Shown piece by piece: positions 9,049-18,318 of a stretch of 64,000 nt of DNA. Source of the stretch: Algoriphagus marinus (GTDB taxonomy: Bacteria; Bacteroidota; Bacteroidia; Cytophagales; Cyclobacteriaceae); the NCBI RefSeq assembly GCF_001936475.1, contig NZ_MSPQ01000012.1:1-64000 (forward strand), given 5' to 3'. Numbering within the stretch: position 1 is the first letter of the stretch; each line of letters starts with the position of its first letter. The translations under genes and the position numbers were made by a program. Below the pieces are notes generated by a model. It was given only the letters and a program-made list of their open reading frames with translations. It searched no databases and was not told the DNA's origin.

Positions 9049-9821
9049 TTTTTAAATTCAATCAGTTCAAATTTTTCACCATCAAATTCAAGAAAAGTAT
9101 TTTGGTTAACCCATTCACCTAAGTTAAAATAAGTAGAATTTTCAGAAACTTTTAATTCCAAAGGTAAATGTCGATGGCCAAAAATATAATAATCGTGATG
9201 AGTACCAGCTTCCACTTCTTTACAGTATTGCCAAAGCCATTCATCATCTCCCAAGAAATGGCTTTCATTTTTTGCGATATTCGTGATTCTGCTATGGCCA
9301 GACCAAGCCTTGGCTAGTTTAACTCCAAAATCAGGATGTATCCATCGAAAAAGCCATTTTGAAATTGGATTGGTGAAGATTTTTTTAAGGATTTTATAGG
9401 AGTAATCTCCTGGACCTAATCCGTCGCCATGTCCAACGAGTATCTTTTCATTATTTACTCGTAGAAGTATTGGTTCATGAAAAATGGGGATTCCTAATTC
9501 CGCAGTGAAATAATCCTTCATCCATAAATCATGGTTTCCAGTAAAAAAGTAGATTGGAATCCCTTGGTCTCTCAGTTGTGATATTTTAGAAATAAAGGGT
9601 ATAAAACCTTTGGGAATAACTTGACCATATTCAAACCAAAAATCAAAAATATCCCCAACCAGAAAGATGGCTGCTGCTTCTTTTGAAATTGACTCTAGCC
9701 AACGGATGATCCTTTTTTCGCGTAGTTTACTTTCGGTTTCGTTTGGAGCTCCAAGATGAAAATCGGAAGCAAAGAACAGTTTTTTTCCATTCAGCTGAAT
9801 ATCCAAAGTGGTTGGTTGCAT
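9045..9821 (-). CDS. lpxH: UDP-2,3-diacylglucosamine diphosphatase (LpxH-like)
   Basis: 258 residues of the calcineurin-like metallophosphoesterase fold with all metal motifs in order: D20-x-H22 (ASDFHLG), GD at 56-57, GNHD at 95-98, GHGD at 130-133, and GHRH near the C-terminus. The family cleaves UDP-2,3-diacylglucosamine to lipid X and UMP on the inner face of the inner membrane during lipid A synthesis. It follows ftsH after a terminator and overlaps a secreted unknown by four bases. A general metallophosphatase is the alternative, but motif spacing, length and the DFW/YG region favour LpxH. Confidence 0.85.
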   Translation of the reverse strand: MQPTTLDIQLNGKKLFFASDFHLGAPNETESKLREKRIIRWLESISKEAAAIFLVGDIFDFWFEYGQVIPKGFIPFISKISQLRDQGIPIYFFTGNHDLWMKDYFTAELGIPIFHEPILLRVNNEKILVGHGDGLGPGDYSYKILKKIFTNPISKWLFRWIHPDFGVKLAKAWSGHSRITNIAKNESHFLGDDEWLWQYCKEVEAGTHHDYYIFGHRHLPLELKVSENSTYFNLGEWVNQNTFLEFDGEKFELIEFKK

Positions 9822-9850
9822 TTTGAAAGATAAGGTGCGAATGCAAAAAT

Positions 9851-9879
9851 AAAAAAGCCCTGAATCATTCAGGGCTTTT
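9851..9879 (-). terminator. Terminator of ftsH
   Basis: A perfect 12-base stem (AAAAGCCCTGAA / TTCAGGGCTTTT) with a three-base loop lies directly after the ftsH stop and is followed on the minus strand by a T-tract. lpxH begins 30 bases further on. Confidence 0.85.
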
Positions 9880-9889
9880 GTTAAAAATA

Positions 9890-11959
9890 TTAGTTGTCTG
9901 ATTTACTTTCCTCAGGGAGTACCTTCGCCTCACCTTGTACTTCAGCCTCACCTTTTATTTCAGGGGTGCTTAATTTATCAGTGACTACTTCTGGAGCAGA
10001 TTCTTTTTTATTTGTAAACGCTTGATAAGTTGTTTCTTTTTCAAAAGGACGCTTACCAATTAGCTTTTCCAAATCCGATTGGAAAAGGATTTCTTTTTCC
10101 AAAAGCTCTTTTGCCAAAATCTCCAACTCTGCCTTTTTAGAGGTCAACAGTTCTAAAGTTCTTTGGTAGGCAGAAGAAATCAATTTTCTTACTTCCTCAT
10201 CGATTGTCTCAGCGGTGGTCTCTGAATAAGGCTTGGTCATTTTATATCCATCAGCTTTGGAATCATAGAAAGAAACATTTCCAATCTTATCATTCATTCC
10301 ATATACTGAAACAATAGAATATGCCATCTTAGTCACTCGCTCAAGATCACTTAATGCGCCTGTAGATATCTTGTTGAAAATAATCTGCTCGGCCGCTCTT
10401 CCTCCCAATGTCATACACATCTCGTCTACCAACTGCTCTGTTTGGTAAAGGAATTGTTCTTTTGGAAGATACTGAGCATAGCCTAACGCGGCCACTCCAC
10501 GAGGTACAATACTTACTTTCACCAAAGGATCAGCGTGCTCTAAGAACCAACCTGCAACAGCATGACCAGCTTCATGGTAAGCCACGATTTTCTTCTCATC
10601 AGGAGAAATAATTTTATTTTTCTTTTCCAGACCTCCGATTACTCGATCTACTGCATCTTGGAAATCCTGCATATCTACCGCGCTTTTATTTCTTCTAGCT
10701 GCTATCAAAGCTGCTTCATTACATACGTTGGCAATTTCTGCACCAGCAAAACCTGGAGTTTGGGCTGCACATTTCTTAGGATCTACATCGTCAGCAGTTT
10801 TGATAGGCTTCAAGTGAACCTTGAAAATTGCCTCTCTACCGTTGATATCTGGCTTGTCAATAGAAATCTGACGATCAAATCGTCCTGGTCTAAGCAAGGC
10901 ACTATCCAATACATCCGGACGGTTTGTTGCTGCAACTACGATAACTCCAGTATCTGTACCAAAACCATCCATCTCTACCAAAAGAGAGTTTAGGGTGTTC
11001 TCCCGCTCGTCATTTGAGCCAGGCATTTGACCTTTTCCTCTGGATCTACCGATCGCATCAATCTCATCTATAAAGATGATACAAGGTGCTTTTTCTTTTG
11101 CTTGCTTAAATAAGTCCCGAACACGTGCTGCACCTACTCCGACAAACATTTCAACGAAATCGGAACCTGACAGCGTAAAGAATGGAACTCCTGCTTCGCC
11201 AGCGACGGCTTTAGCCAATAAAGTTTTACCAGTACCTGGAGGGCCTACGAGTAGCGCTCCTTTCGGAATTTTACCGCCTAGTTTCGTGAATTTTCCGGGA
11301 TTTTTGAGGAATTCAACAATTTCTTGAACCTCTTCTTTTGCTTCATCAAGACCTGCCACATTGTCAAATGTGATTTTCACTTTATTCTCAGCGTCAAAAA
11401 GCTGAGCCTTTGATTTTCCAACATTGAAGATTTGTCCGCCTGGTCCAGAAGGTCCAGCCATTCTTCGCATCATAAACCAAAATAGCACAAATAGCAAAAT
11501 CAAGAATCCAAAGCTTGAAAAGTAGCTACCCCAGTTTTCCTCTGTTGCGACATCTAATTCTGTTCGATTTGCTGGATCTACTTTTTCATTTAAGGCATCG
11601 AAGTCATTGGCAAATTTGTCTAAAGAAGCCACTTGGAACGAATAATGAGGTCCAGCTGGGTTGAAAAATGCAGAATTAGACTCCAATTCTGTTTTGTATT
11701 TTGGATTATTCAGTCCAGTATTGTTCAGGGTGATGTCCACCCTTTCCATATTTTTGATTATAACCACTTTGGAGACATCTCCAGCCACATACATATCCTC
11801 AAATCGTTTTTGAGTGATGTCAATGACCGAGTTTCGGTTTTGAACCCAAGTAAGGCCTATTAATACCAAAACTGCTACTATGATTAGCCAAAGTTGAAAA
11901 TTAGGCTTTTGAGGTGCCTTAGGGACGAATTTTTTATTACTTTTTTTTGTATCGCTCAT
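9890..11959 (-). CDS. ftsH: ATP-dependent zinc metalloprotease FtsH
   Basis: 689 residues. Two membrane helices (about 23-39 and 146-164) flank a periplasmic domain. The AAA+ ATPase follows, with Walker A GPPGTGKT at 239-246, Walker [10 protein letters not shown] near 294-302 and the second region of homology with RPGRFDR. The zinc site HEAGH is at 462-466. The C-terminal tail beyond the protease is charged and low in complexity (E, K, A). FtsH degrades misfolded membrane proteins and regulatory proteins, forming a hexamer in the inner membrane. It lies 64 bases downstream of rsfS on the same strand, so the two may share a transcript, and a strong terminator follows it. Confidence 0.98.
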   Translation of the reverse strand: MSDTKKSNKKFVPKAPQKPNFQLWLIIVAVLVLIGLTWVQNRNSVIDITQKRFEDMYVAGDVSKVVIIKNMERVDITLNNTGLNNPKYKTELESNSAFFNPAGPHYSFQVASLDKFANDFDALNEKVDPANRTELDVATEENWGSYFSSFGFLILLFVLFWFMMRRMAGPSGPGGQIFNVGKSKAQLFDAENKVKITFDNVAGLDEAKEEVQEIVEFLKNPGKFTKLGGKIPKGALLVGPPGTGKTLLAKAVAGEAGVPFFTLSGSDFVEMFVGVGAARVRDLFKQAKEKAPCIIFIDEIDAIGRSRGKGQMPGSNDERENTLNSLLVEMDGFGTDTGVIVVAATNRPDVLDSALLRPGRFDRQISIDKPDINGREAIFKVHLKPIKTADDVDPKKCAAQTPGFAGAEIANVCNEAALIAARRNKSAVDMQDFQDAVDRVIGGLEKKNKIISPDEKKIVAYHEAGHAVAGWFLEHADPLVKVSIVPRGVAALGYAQYLPKEQFLYQTEQLVDEMCMTLGGRAAEQIIFNKISTGALSDLERVTKMAYSIVSVYGMNDKIGNVSFYDSKADGYKMTKPYSETTAETIDEEVRKLISSAYQRTLELLTSKKAELEILAKELLEKEILFQSDLEKLIGKRPFEKETTYQAFTNKKESAPEVVTDKLSTPEIKGEAEVQGEAKVLPEESKSDN

Positions 11960-12023
11960 TGCTTAGTGATGATTCTATAAACTTATGGTAAAACGGTTTG
12001 AGGTAGTTAAAGTTTGAAGACTT

Positions 12024-12380
12024 TTAATTGATTCGGGTGAATTTTGCATCTCCCCACAGATCCTCTAGTCCGTAGTATTGTCTTTTATCTTTAAGGAAAA
12101 TATGAGCAACAACGTTCACATAATCCATCAAGATCCATTGTCCGCTACTTTTTCCCTCACTTTTCCAAGGTCCTTTTTCTCCTGCTTTAAACACATGCTC
12201 TTCAATTGAATCAGCAATTGCTTCAAGTTGAGTGTCAGAATTACCAGAGCAAAGAACGAAAAAATCTGAAACAGAATTTTTGATATTTCTTAAATCCATT
12301 ACAATTATGTCGGAAGCCTTTTTGTCTTCCATTCCTTTTACAATTATTTTGCTCAGCTCTTCTGCTGTCATATTATTCAT
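12024..12380 (-). CDS. rsfS: Ribosome silencing factor RsfS
   Basis: 118 residues of the RsfS/Iojap family. The core is recognisable: KASDIIVMDLR near the N-terminus, SDFFVLCSGNSDTQLEAI in the middle, then GQWILMDYVNVVAHIF and YYGLEDLWGDA at the end. The protein binds ribosomal protein L14 (uL14) and blocks subunit joining under nutrient limitation. It is divergent from birA (55-base gap) and lies upstream of ftsH. Length and motifs are complete. Confidence 0.96.
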   Translation of the reverse strand: MNNMTAEELSKIIVKGMEDKKASDIIVMDLRNIKNSVSDFFVLCSGNSDTQLEAIADSIEEHVFKAGEKGPWKSEGKSSGQWILMDYVNVVAHIFLKDKRQYYGLEDLWGDAKFTRIN

Positions 12381-12435
12381 TTAATTTTACTTACCCTATC
12401 GGGTTTTCCTTAGATTTTCGCCGGATTCAAAATTT

Positions 12436-13200
12436 ATGTATAAAATTCTTGCCAATACGATTTTTTTGGGGAAAGATGTTCATTTCCTGCCAGAGTGTCA
12501 TTCCACGAATGACAAAGCTATTCAAATGATCAAAGAGAAAGTAGCTCACGAAGGGACTATAATTATCTGTGAACATCAAACACGTGGAAAAGGACAGCGG
12601 GGTAATAAATGGCTTTCAGAAAAGGGCTTAAACCTTACTTTTTCGCTGGTACTTAAACCCTCTTTCATGGATCTTTCGGAACAGTTTTATTTGAATATGG
12701 CGATTTCAAATAGTATCCGAAAGTTATTACAAGAATATATTACGTCTATCAAAGTTAAATGGCCAAATGATTTAATTGTTCCAGAATATGGTAAAATAGG
12801 AGGAGTATTGATTGAAAATACGTTTTCCGGTGATGGATGGGAATTTGCAGTGGTTGGGATTGGAATAAATATCAACCAGCAGTCATTTGAATCAACGAAA
12901 GCAACTTCTTTGGCAAATATCACCGGTAACCAGTTTGATCTTAAAGAACTGTTTAGACTTCTTATTACTCAAATTGAGCAAGGATATTTGCATTTAAAAA
13001 GAGGTAATTGGGCAGAAATCAAAAACGAATACTTGTATCATCTTTACTTGAAAGGCGAATGGAGTAATTTTAAGGATGATCGAGGTGAATTTAAAGGATT
13101 GATTTCTGGTGTTTCCAAAGAAGGAAAGTTAGAGGTGGAACTTGAATCAGGTGATATTGAACTTTTTGGGTTAAAAGAGATTGTATTCCTAAACTACTGA
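12436..13200 (+). CDS. birA: Biotin--[acetyl-CoA-carboxylase] ligase
   Basis: 254 residues. The biotin-binding loop is GKGQRGNKW at 51-59, the KWPND motif is at 108-112, and KIGGVLIE (from K120) and VVGIGINI complete the catalytic core; a short SH3-like C-terminal domain follows. It transfers biotin through biotinyl-AMP to carboxyl carrier protein. The N-terminal helix-turn-helix of the E. coli repressor-type BirA is absent, so it is a ligase only and not a regulator. It is divergent from rsfS. A -7-like TAGATTTT lies at 12411-12418. Confidence 0.95.
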   Translation: MYKILANTIFLGKDVHFLPECHSTNDKAIQMIKEKVAHEGTIIICEHQTRGKGQRGNKWLSEKGLNLTFSLVLKPSFMDLSEQFYLNMAISNSIRKLLQEYITSIKVKWPNDLIVPEYGKIGGVLIENTFSGDGWEFAVVGIGININQQSFESTKATSLANITGNQFDLKELFRLLITQIEQGYLHLKRGNWAEIKNEYLYHLYLKGEWSNFKDDRGEFKGLISGVSKEGKLEVELESGDIELFGLKEIVFLNY

Positions 13201-13205
13201 AGTCA

Positions 13206-13237
13206 TTTCCGATTCCAAATTTTATGGGGTACCTTTG
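13206..13237 (+). promoter_or_regulatory. Promoter of ahcY
   Basis: TACCTTTG (13230-13237) is an exact TAnnTTTG element, with TTTC 20 bases upstream (13206-13209). The leader to the start at 13280 is about 35 bases, too short for a known S-adenosylhomocysteine riboswitch. Confidence 0.4.
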
Positions 13238-13279
13238 TGCCTGTTTTACAAGTATTTTATCAGTTAACTACACATAAAC

Positions 13280-14599
13280 ATGTCAGAAACTAAATCTGAA
13301 AAATTCATCCAATACAAAGTAAAGGATATCTCTCTAGCAGAGTGGGGAAGAAAAGAGATTAAACTTGCAGAAGCGGAAATGCCGGGTTTAATGGCGTTAA
13401 GAGAAGAATTTGGTTCATCTCAGCCACTGAAAGGTGCAAGAATTGCTGGATGTCTTCACATGACAATCCAAACTGCTGTTTTGATTGAAACCTTGAAGGC
13501 CTTGGGAGCAGAGGTGACCTGGTCCTCTTGTAATATTTTTTCTACCCAAGATCACGCGGCAGCCGCTATTGCAGCAGCAGGTATTCAAGTTTATGCTTGG
13601 AAAGGTCAGACCGCAGAGGAATTTGACTGGTGTATCGAGCAGACACTTTTTTTCGGTGAAGATCAGCAGCCATTGAATATGATTCTTGATGATGGTGGAG
13701 ACCTGACAAATATGGTCTTGGATCAGTATCCTGAGTTGGTAGCTGGTATCAGAGGACTTTCTGAAGAGACTACTACTGGAGTGCATAGATTGTATGAGCG
13801 GATGAAAAACGGAACACTTCCGATGCCTGCAATCAACGTGAATGATTCTGTGACCAAGTCAAAATTTGATAACAAATACGGTTGTAAAGAATCTTTGGTA
13901 GATGCTATTCGACGAGCTACTGACGTAATGATGGCTGGAAAAGTGGCAGTAGTCGCAGGTTACGGAGACGTAGGAAAAGGATCTGCAGCTTCTCTTAGAG
14001 GTGCAGGAGCAAGAGTGATTGTGACAGAGATAGATCCGATCTGTGCTTTACAGGCTGCAATGGACGGCTTCGCTGTTAAGAAAATGGCGGATGCAGTGAA
14101 AGAGGCTGACATTGTGGTGACCGCTACTGGAAACAAGGATATCATTCATGGTGAGTATTTTAAGGCTATGAAAGACAAAGCTATTGTTTGTAATATCGGC
14201 CACTTTGACAACGAGATTGATATGGCATGGTTGAATAAAAACTATGGACATACTAAAGATGTGATCAAGCCTCAAGTCGATCTATATAATCTAGACGGAA
14301 AAGAAATCATTATTCTTGCTGAGGGACGATTGGTCAATTTAGGTTGTGCTACTGGCCACCCTTCATTTGTAATGTCCAACTCGTTTACAAATCAAACTTT
14401 GGCGCAGCTGGAGCTTTGGGAAAATTATAAAAATTACGAAGTAGGAGTATATGTTCTTCCAAAGCATTTGGATGAGAAGGTGGCAATGCTTCATTTGTCC
14501 AAATTAGGAGTGGAGTTAGATTCTCTTTCTGAAGATCAGGCAAAATACATCGGAGTTGAGGTCGCTGGACCATTCAAGCCGGAGTATTACAGATATTAA
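13280..14599 (+). CDS. ahcY: Adenosylhomocysteinase
   Basis: 439 residues, the usual length without the long insert found in some bacterial homologues. Features seen: the N-terminal substrate segment [20 protein letters not shown], the [17 protein letters not shown] motif, the NAD-binding GYGDVGKG turn in [12 protein letters not shown], and the C-terminal KPEYYRY with the lysine and tyrosines that reach into the neighbouring subunit. It hydrolyses S-adenosyl-L-homocysteine to homocysteine and adenosine, relieving product inhibition of methyltransferases. It has its own promoter and terminator and so appears monocistronic. Confidence 0.98.
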   Translation: MSETKSEKFIQYKVKDISLAEWGRKEIKLAEAEMPGLMALREEFGSSQPLKGARIAGCLHMTIQTAVLIETLKALGAEVTWSSCNIFSTQDHAAAAIAAAGIQVYAWKGQTAEEFDWCIEQTLFFGEDQQPLNMILDDGGDLTNMVLDQYPELVAGIRGLSEETTTGVHRLYERMKNGTLPMPAINVNDSVTKSKFDNKYGCKESLVDAIRRATDVMMAGKVAVVAGYGDVGKGSAASLRGAGARVIVTEIDPICALQAAMDGFAVKKMADAVKEADIVVTATGNKDIIHGEYFKAMKDKAIVCNIGHFDNEIDMAWLNKNYGHTKDVIKPQVDLYNLDGKEIIILAEGRLVNLGCATGHPSFVMSNSFTNQTLAQLELWENYKNYEVGVYVLPKHLDEKVAMLHLSKLGVELDSLSEDQAKYIGVEVAGPFKPEYYRY

Positions 14600-14618
14600 T
14601 CTAGAATCAACGAACAGT

Positions 14619-14650
14619 CAAAAGCCTCGGAGAAATTCGGGGCTTTTTTT
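14619..14650 (+). terminator. Terminator of ahcY
   Basis: The stem AAAAGCCTCG / CGGGGCTTTT (one T-G pair) is followed by a run of T, placed 20 bases after the ahcY stop. Confidence 0.8.
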
Positions 14651-14653
14651 CAT

Positions 14654-15460
14654 TTAGGGTGTTAAAACAAGGCTTCTCCCATCAGCTAAGGTTACAGTCG
14701 CATTTACCTGGCAATTACCAGTCGATTCGTAGTTGATTTTATGAATTACACTCTTACTGGCTCCTCGGGCTACCGTCCAGGATTCTTTGCCAGATATGGG
14801 TAAAATTTCATTTTCCTTGCTACATGATACCAGAATTTGTCTTGGATCGGTGAGATCTATTGTAAATTTTCTTCCGGCTGGATTGGTTCCTGTGACAGCT
14901 CCCAAAGAACTTATACCAATTAATTCTAATCTTAGCCTAGCAATAGTATGATCTATATCTCCGGAAAAAGTAGAATTGACACCATTATTGGTTTTAAGGA
15001 TTAGATCGTCAAATTGCTCCTTCACTTTATTGAAATTCGATTTAGAGAATCTCCGAGTGCCATGCAATGAATCTTGATTTATGGTATAATTCTGATATTC
15101 TAAGATCCAATTCCCAGTACTTGAATTTTCAGGAGTATAGTCTAAAATGATTTTTCCTGAACGCTTGGCTTGACCTGTCTTAATACACATTGAATCTGGC
15201 AAAAACTCCAAAGTGACTTGCTTTAAACTTTGTTCTAATACTATTCTCGGGCATCCTGGAAGATCATATGGGTTGACAGCTTGATAATCTTCCCAACTTA
15301 ACATAGCAAAATAAAGACTTTCTCCCCAGCTGTTAGTAATGTTAAAAAGTTGACTAGCCTCCATCGTAAGGTCAGTCTGAATTGTTTTATCCTCATCCTC
15401 TTCACAAGCAAAAAGTAAAGGGAATAACAACAATAGTAAAAGTGAATACTGGTTTTTCAT
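14654..15460 (-). CDS. Lipoprotein of unknown function
   Basis: 268 residues with a type II signal peptide: MKNQYSLLLLLLFPLLFAC, lipobox LFAC with C19, then acidic EEDEDK, which in Bacteroidota often accompanies export of lipoproteins to the surface. The mature protein is beta-rich (repeated KITLEF/GKIILDY-type strands) with several cysteines (PGCPRI, DSMCIK, SCSKEN, GNCQV) that could pair. I recognise no family or catalytic motif. It is convergent with ahcY and divergent from the SDR gene, so its context says little. Confidence 0.8.
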   Translation of the reverse strand: MKNQYSLLLLLLFPLLFACEEDEDKTIQTDLTMEASQLFNITNSWGESLYFAMLSWEDYQAVNPYDLPGCPRIVLEQSLKQVTLEFLPDSMCIKTGQAKRSGKIILDYTPENSSTGNWILEYQNYTINQDSLHGTRRFSKSNFNKVKEQFDDLILKTNNGVNSTFSGDIDHTIARLRLELIGISSLGAVTGTNPAGRKFTIDLTDPRQILVSCSKENEILPISGKESWTVARGASKSVIHKINYESTGNCQVNATVTLADGRSLVLTP

Positions 15461-15563
15461 TTGTGAATAAGAATTTCAAATGTTTCAATTTTCTTCTTTC
15501 AAATACCAGACCGAAATCCTTATCTTAGACCAAAACGATAAACCAAGATAAACCAAATAGACT

Positions 15564-16436
15564 ATGATACGAGCCGAAGGCATGTTAAAAGAAGGAACGC
15601 TGAAGGGAAAAAATATTTTAATTACCGGTGGTGGGACTGGACTCGGAAGATCAATGGGAGAGTATTTTCTAGAGCTCGGGGCCAACCTTGTGATTACTTC
15701 CAGAAAGATCGAAGTCCTTCAAGAGACCGCAAATGAAATGATGTCCCAGAAGGGCGGGAAAGTGGTGGCCTTAGCATGTGATGTCAGGGATATTGATCAA
15801 GTCGAGCAGATGTGGTCAGCAGCAAAAGCAGCATTGGGAGAAATCCATGTTGTATTGAATAATGCTGCAGGTAATTTTATCAGTCCGACTGAGCGGCTTT
15901 CAACCAATGCGTTTAATACTGTTTTGGATATAGTCTTGAAAGGTACATCTCAGGTAACCCTTACTGCGGGAAAAGACTGGATTTCCTCTAAACAGGAAGG
16001 AACATTTTTAAATATCGTGACTACTTATGCTTGGACAGGTTCTGGATATGTAGTTCCATCAGCAGCCGCAAAAGCTGGAGTGCTTGCGATGACTCGATCT
16101 CTTGCAGTGGAGTGGGCAAAATATGGAATTCGGTCAAATGCTATCGCTCCTGGACCTTTTCCAACAGAAGGAGCATGGAGCAGATTACTTCCAGGTGATT
16201 TGGTCAAGAAATTTGATCCTGCAAAAAAAGTGCCTGTAGGTCGGGTTGGGGAGCATCAAGAGCTTGCAAATATTGCGGCTTATTTGGTGTCGGACTTTTC
16301 ATCGTATGTGAATGGAGAAGTGATTACAATCGATGGAGGCGAATGGCTTAAGGGTGCGGGAGAGTTTAATAACCTGGATGCGATACCTCAAGAGATGTGG
16401 GATATGATGGAAGCCTCAAGAGGAAAAAAAGCATGA
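15564..16436 (+). CDS. SDR oxidoreductase, 2,4-dienoyl-CoA reductase-like
   Basis: 290 residues, Rossmann fold with TGGGTGLG at 21-28 and NNAAGN at 99-104. The usual YxxxK is absent: the lysine is K170 in VPSAAAK, but S166 stands where tyrosine would be. This matches mitochondrial-type 2,4-dienoyl-CoA reductase (DECR1), whose catalytic Asn148, Tyr199, Ser210 and Lys214 align by a constant offset of 44 with N104, Y155, S166 and K170 here. It should therefore reduce dienoyl-CoA intermediates with NADPH in the beta-oxidation of unsaturated fatty acids. No other beta-oxidation gene lies nearby. The alignment to DECR1 is from memory of the family, not a search. Confidence 0.85.
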   Translation: MIRAEGMLKEGTLKGKNILITGGGTGLGRSMGEYFLELGANLVITSRKIEVLQETANEMMSQKGGKVVALACDVRDIDQVEQMWSAAKAALGEIHVVLNNAAGNFISPTERLSTNAFNTVLDIVLKGTSQVTLTAGKDWISSKQEGTFLNIVTTYAWTGSGYVVPSAAAKAGVLAMTRSLAVEWAKYGIRSNAIAPGPFPTEGAWSRLLPGDLVKKFDPAKKVPVGRVGEHQELANIAAYLVSDFSSYVNGEVITIDGGEWLKGAGEFNNLDAIPQEMWDMMEASRGKKA

Positions 16437-16490
16437 GCCCCAGCATAGTTTGGGGCTATTTGAAATCAAAATGGAAAATCAGGAATTTAT

Positions 16491-16513
16491 AAAGGGACTT
16501 TGGTCCCTTTTTT
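16491..16513. terminator. Terminator between convergent genes
   Basis: The stem AAAGGGAC / GTCCCTTT with a four-base loop is followed by TTT; its right arm reaches the stop of the minus-strand PAS gene. A second hairpin without a T-run (AGCCCCA / TGGGGCT, 16436-16457) overlaps the SDR stop codon. Confidence 0.7.
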
Positions 16514-17555
16514 AGAAAGTTTTTTCTCCTTGGATTGATTTGTTTTGAAGGACTGATTCCCGGATACTTTTTTTCAATGAAATATCAAGCTTTTTGGTCT
16601 CCTCCTTGATGATATTGATAAGCTTTTGAGACTCTTCATTTTTGGGTTCCGAATCAAGTATTTCTAAAATACCTAAAATATTTGCTACACGAGCTCGCAA
16701 AGAATGTGACTGTTCAAAGGCGAGTTCTTGCAAGAAGTGATGATGTTCTTTCATCCAGATTTCTTGCTTTTTTCTATCCGAGATATCCAAAAGAAACCCC
16801 AATACTTTAACAGGAAGGCCTGATTTAGACCAGCGAATAGTTTTTCCAAATCCTAATACCCAGACAGTCTCATTGCTTTTGGATGAAATCCTAAACTCCC
16901 TCTTAAAAGGAATATTCCCGGTTGTTCGAAAATGGTTTTTTAGGTCTCGCATCAAACCTGGAAAATCATCCGGATAAATGTGCTTTTGCCAGGAAATGCT
17001 TTTATTCTGACTTAACTCTTCTTCAGAATATCCAAGCATATGGCCTAATCCCTGACTCATATTATCTGTTTTGGTATTGAAGTCAAATTCCCAAAAGCCG
17101 ATCATTTTGTCTTCAAGCAAACTGTCTAAAATTTCTCTATCTCCAAAAGGATTATCCATAAAATCTCCTAAGCCGACTTCATATGGCTTGGATGACTGAA
17201 TTGGGTGTCCAATTCCGAGGCAAGTTTCAAAATCCTCAGAAATAAAAAAGAATTCCCATTTGGTTGGTATGGTATCATTTTCTGGATAATTAATTTTATT
17301 CAACTCCACCAGAAAAGATTGATGCGAATTTTTTATAGCTTTTAACCTTTGAGATTCAAACTTCAGCCAATCAGAAGATAAAAAACAGTCTGAAAAAAAG
17401 ATAGGTTTATCTTTCATTTCAAACAATGAGGGGATTGGGCCAATATTAGGATCTGATGAGGCAACCTCGCCAGATTTGTCCAAGGTTATTTGCAGAAAAT
17501 ATTCTGAAGTCAGAGCAACTTGGCCTAGAGCATGGACGGATTCCCTATCAATCAT
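16512..17555 (-). CDS. PAS-domain protein with kinase DHp helix but no ATPase domain
   Basis: 347 residues, no membrane segment. Residues about 1-140 are an unassigned region, possibly a degenerate PAS. About 150-265 is a PAS_3-type domain (GFWEFDFNTKTDNMS, HIYPDDFPGL, KVLGFLLDISDRKK). About 270-335 is a helical segment with H284 in EQSHSLRARVANILGI, the phosphoacceptor-helix pattern of a Bacteroidota histidine kinase subfamily. The protein then stops: N, G1 and G2 ATP-binding boxes are missing. It cannot phosphorylate itself alone, so it may accept phosphate from, or dimerise with, another kinase. No response regulator is adjacent. A genuine short form and a decayed kinase are both possible; the frame itself is intact. 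Confidence 0.8.
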   Translation of the reverse strand: MIDRESVHALGQVALTSEYFLQITLDKSGEVASSDPNIGPIPSLFEMKDKPIFFSDCFLSSDWLKFESQRLKAIKNSHQSFLVELNKINYPENDTIPTKWEFFFISEDFETCLGIGHPIQSSKPYEVGLGDFMDNPFGDREILDSLLEDKMIGFWEFDFNTKTDNMSQGLGHMLGYSEEELSQNKSISWQKHIYPDDFPGLMRDLKNHFRTTGNIPFKREFRISSKSNETVWVLGFGKTIRWSKSGLPVKVLGFLLDISDRKKQEIWMKEHHHFLQELAFEQSHSLRARVANILGILEILDSEPKNEESQKLINIIKEETKKLDISLKKSIRESVLQNKSIQGEKTF

Positions 17556-17636
17556 AAATCAAAGATAATTAGTTTTAAGTATTAATTATTTTAATAACAT
17601 AATTATTTATATAAAATACATAAAAACACATTTAAA

Positions 17637-18239
17637 ATGAATTATAATCAAATGAAATTAAATCGAGATGAATTTGGGTCACCAGATAATCGAGGAAATG
17701 TAATCACTACCGAAGAGGCATTTGCACTCTTAAAAGAATGGGTTAGCAACGAGAGGCTGATAACCCACATGCAACAAGTTGGGCATTTGATGCGGAGGTA
17801 TGCTGGAGCAAAAGGATATTCTCCAGAAGTTCAACATCGATGGTACTTAGCTGGCTTGCTTCATGATGCCGATTGGGAAAAATGGCCAGATACCCACTGT
17901 AATAAAATTGTGGAAGAACTTGAAAAGAGAAATCTAGATCCGGAAATCATTCGGGCAATAGCTTCTCATGGACCTAAATATTTTGGAGTAGAACCAGTCT
18001 CCGAGATGGATAAAATGCTTTATGCATTCGATGAGTTAAGTGGGTTGATCCATGCTTATTCGCTAATGAGACCAGAGGGTTACGTAGGTATGGAAGTGAA
18101 AGGAGTGAAAAAAAGATTGAAAGAGAAAACCTTTGCTGCTCAGGTAAGTCGTGAGGATATCGCTGACGCTACCATGAGGGCACAAATTGAACTAGACGAA
18201 TTGATTGAATTTGTAATCAATCATCAAATCGATGCTTGA
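17637..18239 (+). CDS. HD-domain hydrolase
   Basis: 200 residues, soluble. The HD metal motif is complete: H44 (LITHMQQVGH), H76-D77 (LLHDADW), H111 (IASHGPKY) and D132 (AFDELSGL). The arrangement, with a conserved KWPDTH nearby, matches a widespread family of small HD phosphohydrolases often annotated only as HD domain protein or HDIG protein. Its substrate is unknown; nucleotides are the usual guess. The start at 17637 is the first ATG; a second ATG at 17652 would give a protein shorter by five residues. The preceding 80 bases are extremely AT-rich. Confidence 0.88.
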   Translation: MNYNQMKLNRDEFGSPDNRGNVITTEEAFALLKEWVSNERLITHMQQVGHLMRRYAGAKGYSPEVQHRWYLAGLLHDADWEKWPDTHCNKIVEELEKRNLDPEIIRAIASHGPKYFGVEPVSEMDKMLYAFDELSGLIHAYSLMRPEGYVGMEVKGVKKRLKEKTFAAQVSREDIADATMRAQIELDELIEFVINHQIDA

Positions 18240-18252
18240 TTGGTTCATTGAA

Positions 18253-18284
18253 TTGGTTCTTCTATAAGTAAATCAGTAACTTTA
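18253..18284 (+). promoter_or_regulatory. Probable promoter of the DUF2092-DUF6515 pair
   Basis: TTGG (18253-18256), a 20-base spacer and TAACTTTA (18277-18284) fit the Bacteroidota -33/-7 pattern with one mismatch in the -7 box. Confidence 0.35.
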
Positions 18285-18318
18285 ATTCTACCGTTTTTAA
18301 AAAAAAATTAAGCGATTT

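Noticed and set aside
10562-10993. 143-codon frame on the plus strand inside ftsH
   Set aside because: Antisense to the conserved ATPase and protease domains; composition is that of a shadow frame.
13201-13279. S-adenosylhomocysteine riboswitch before ahcY
   Set aside because: The leader after the predicted start is only about 35 bases and shows no pseudoknot-like pairing.
13415-13786. 123-codon frame antisense to ahcY
   Set aside because: Overlaps a fully conserved enzyme; no domain or start context.
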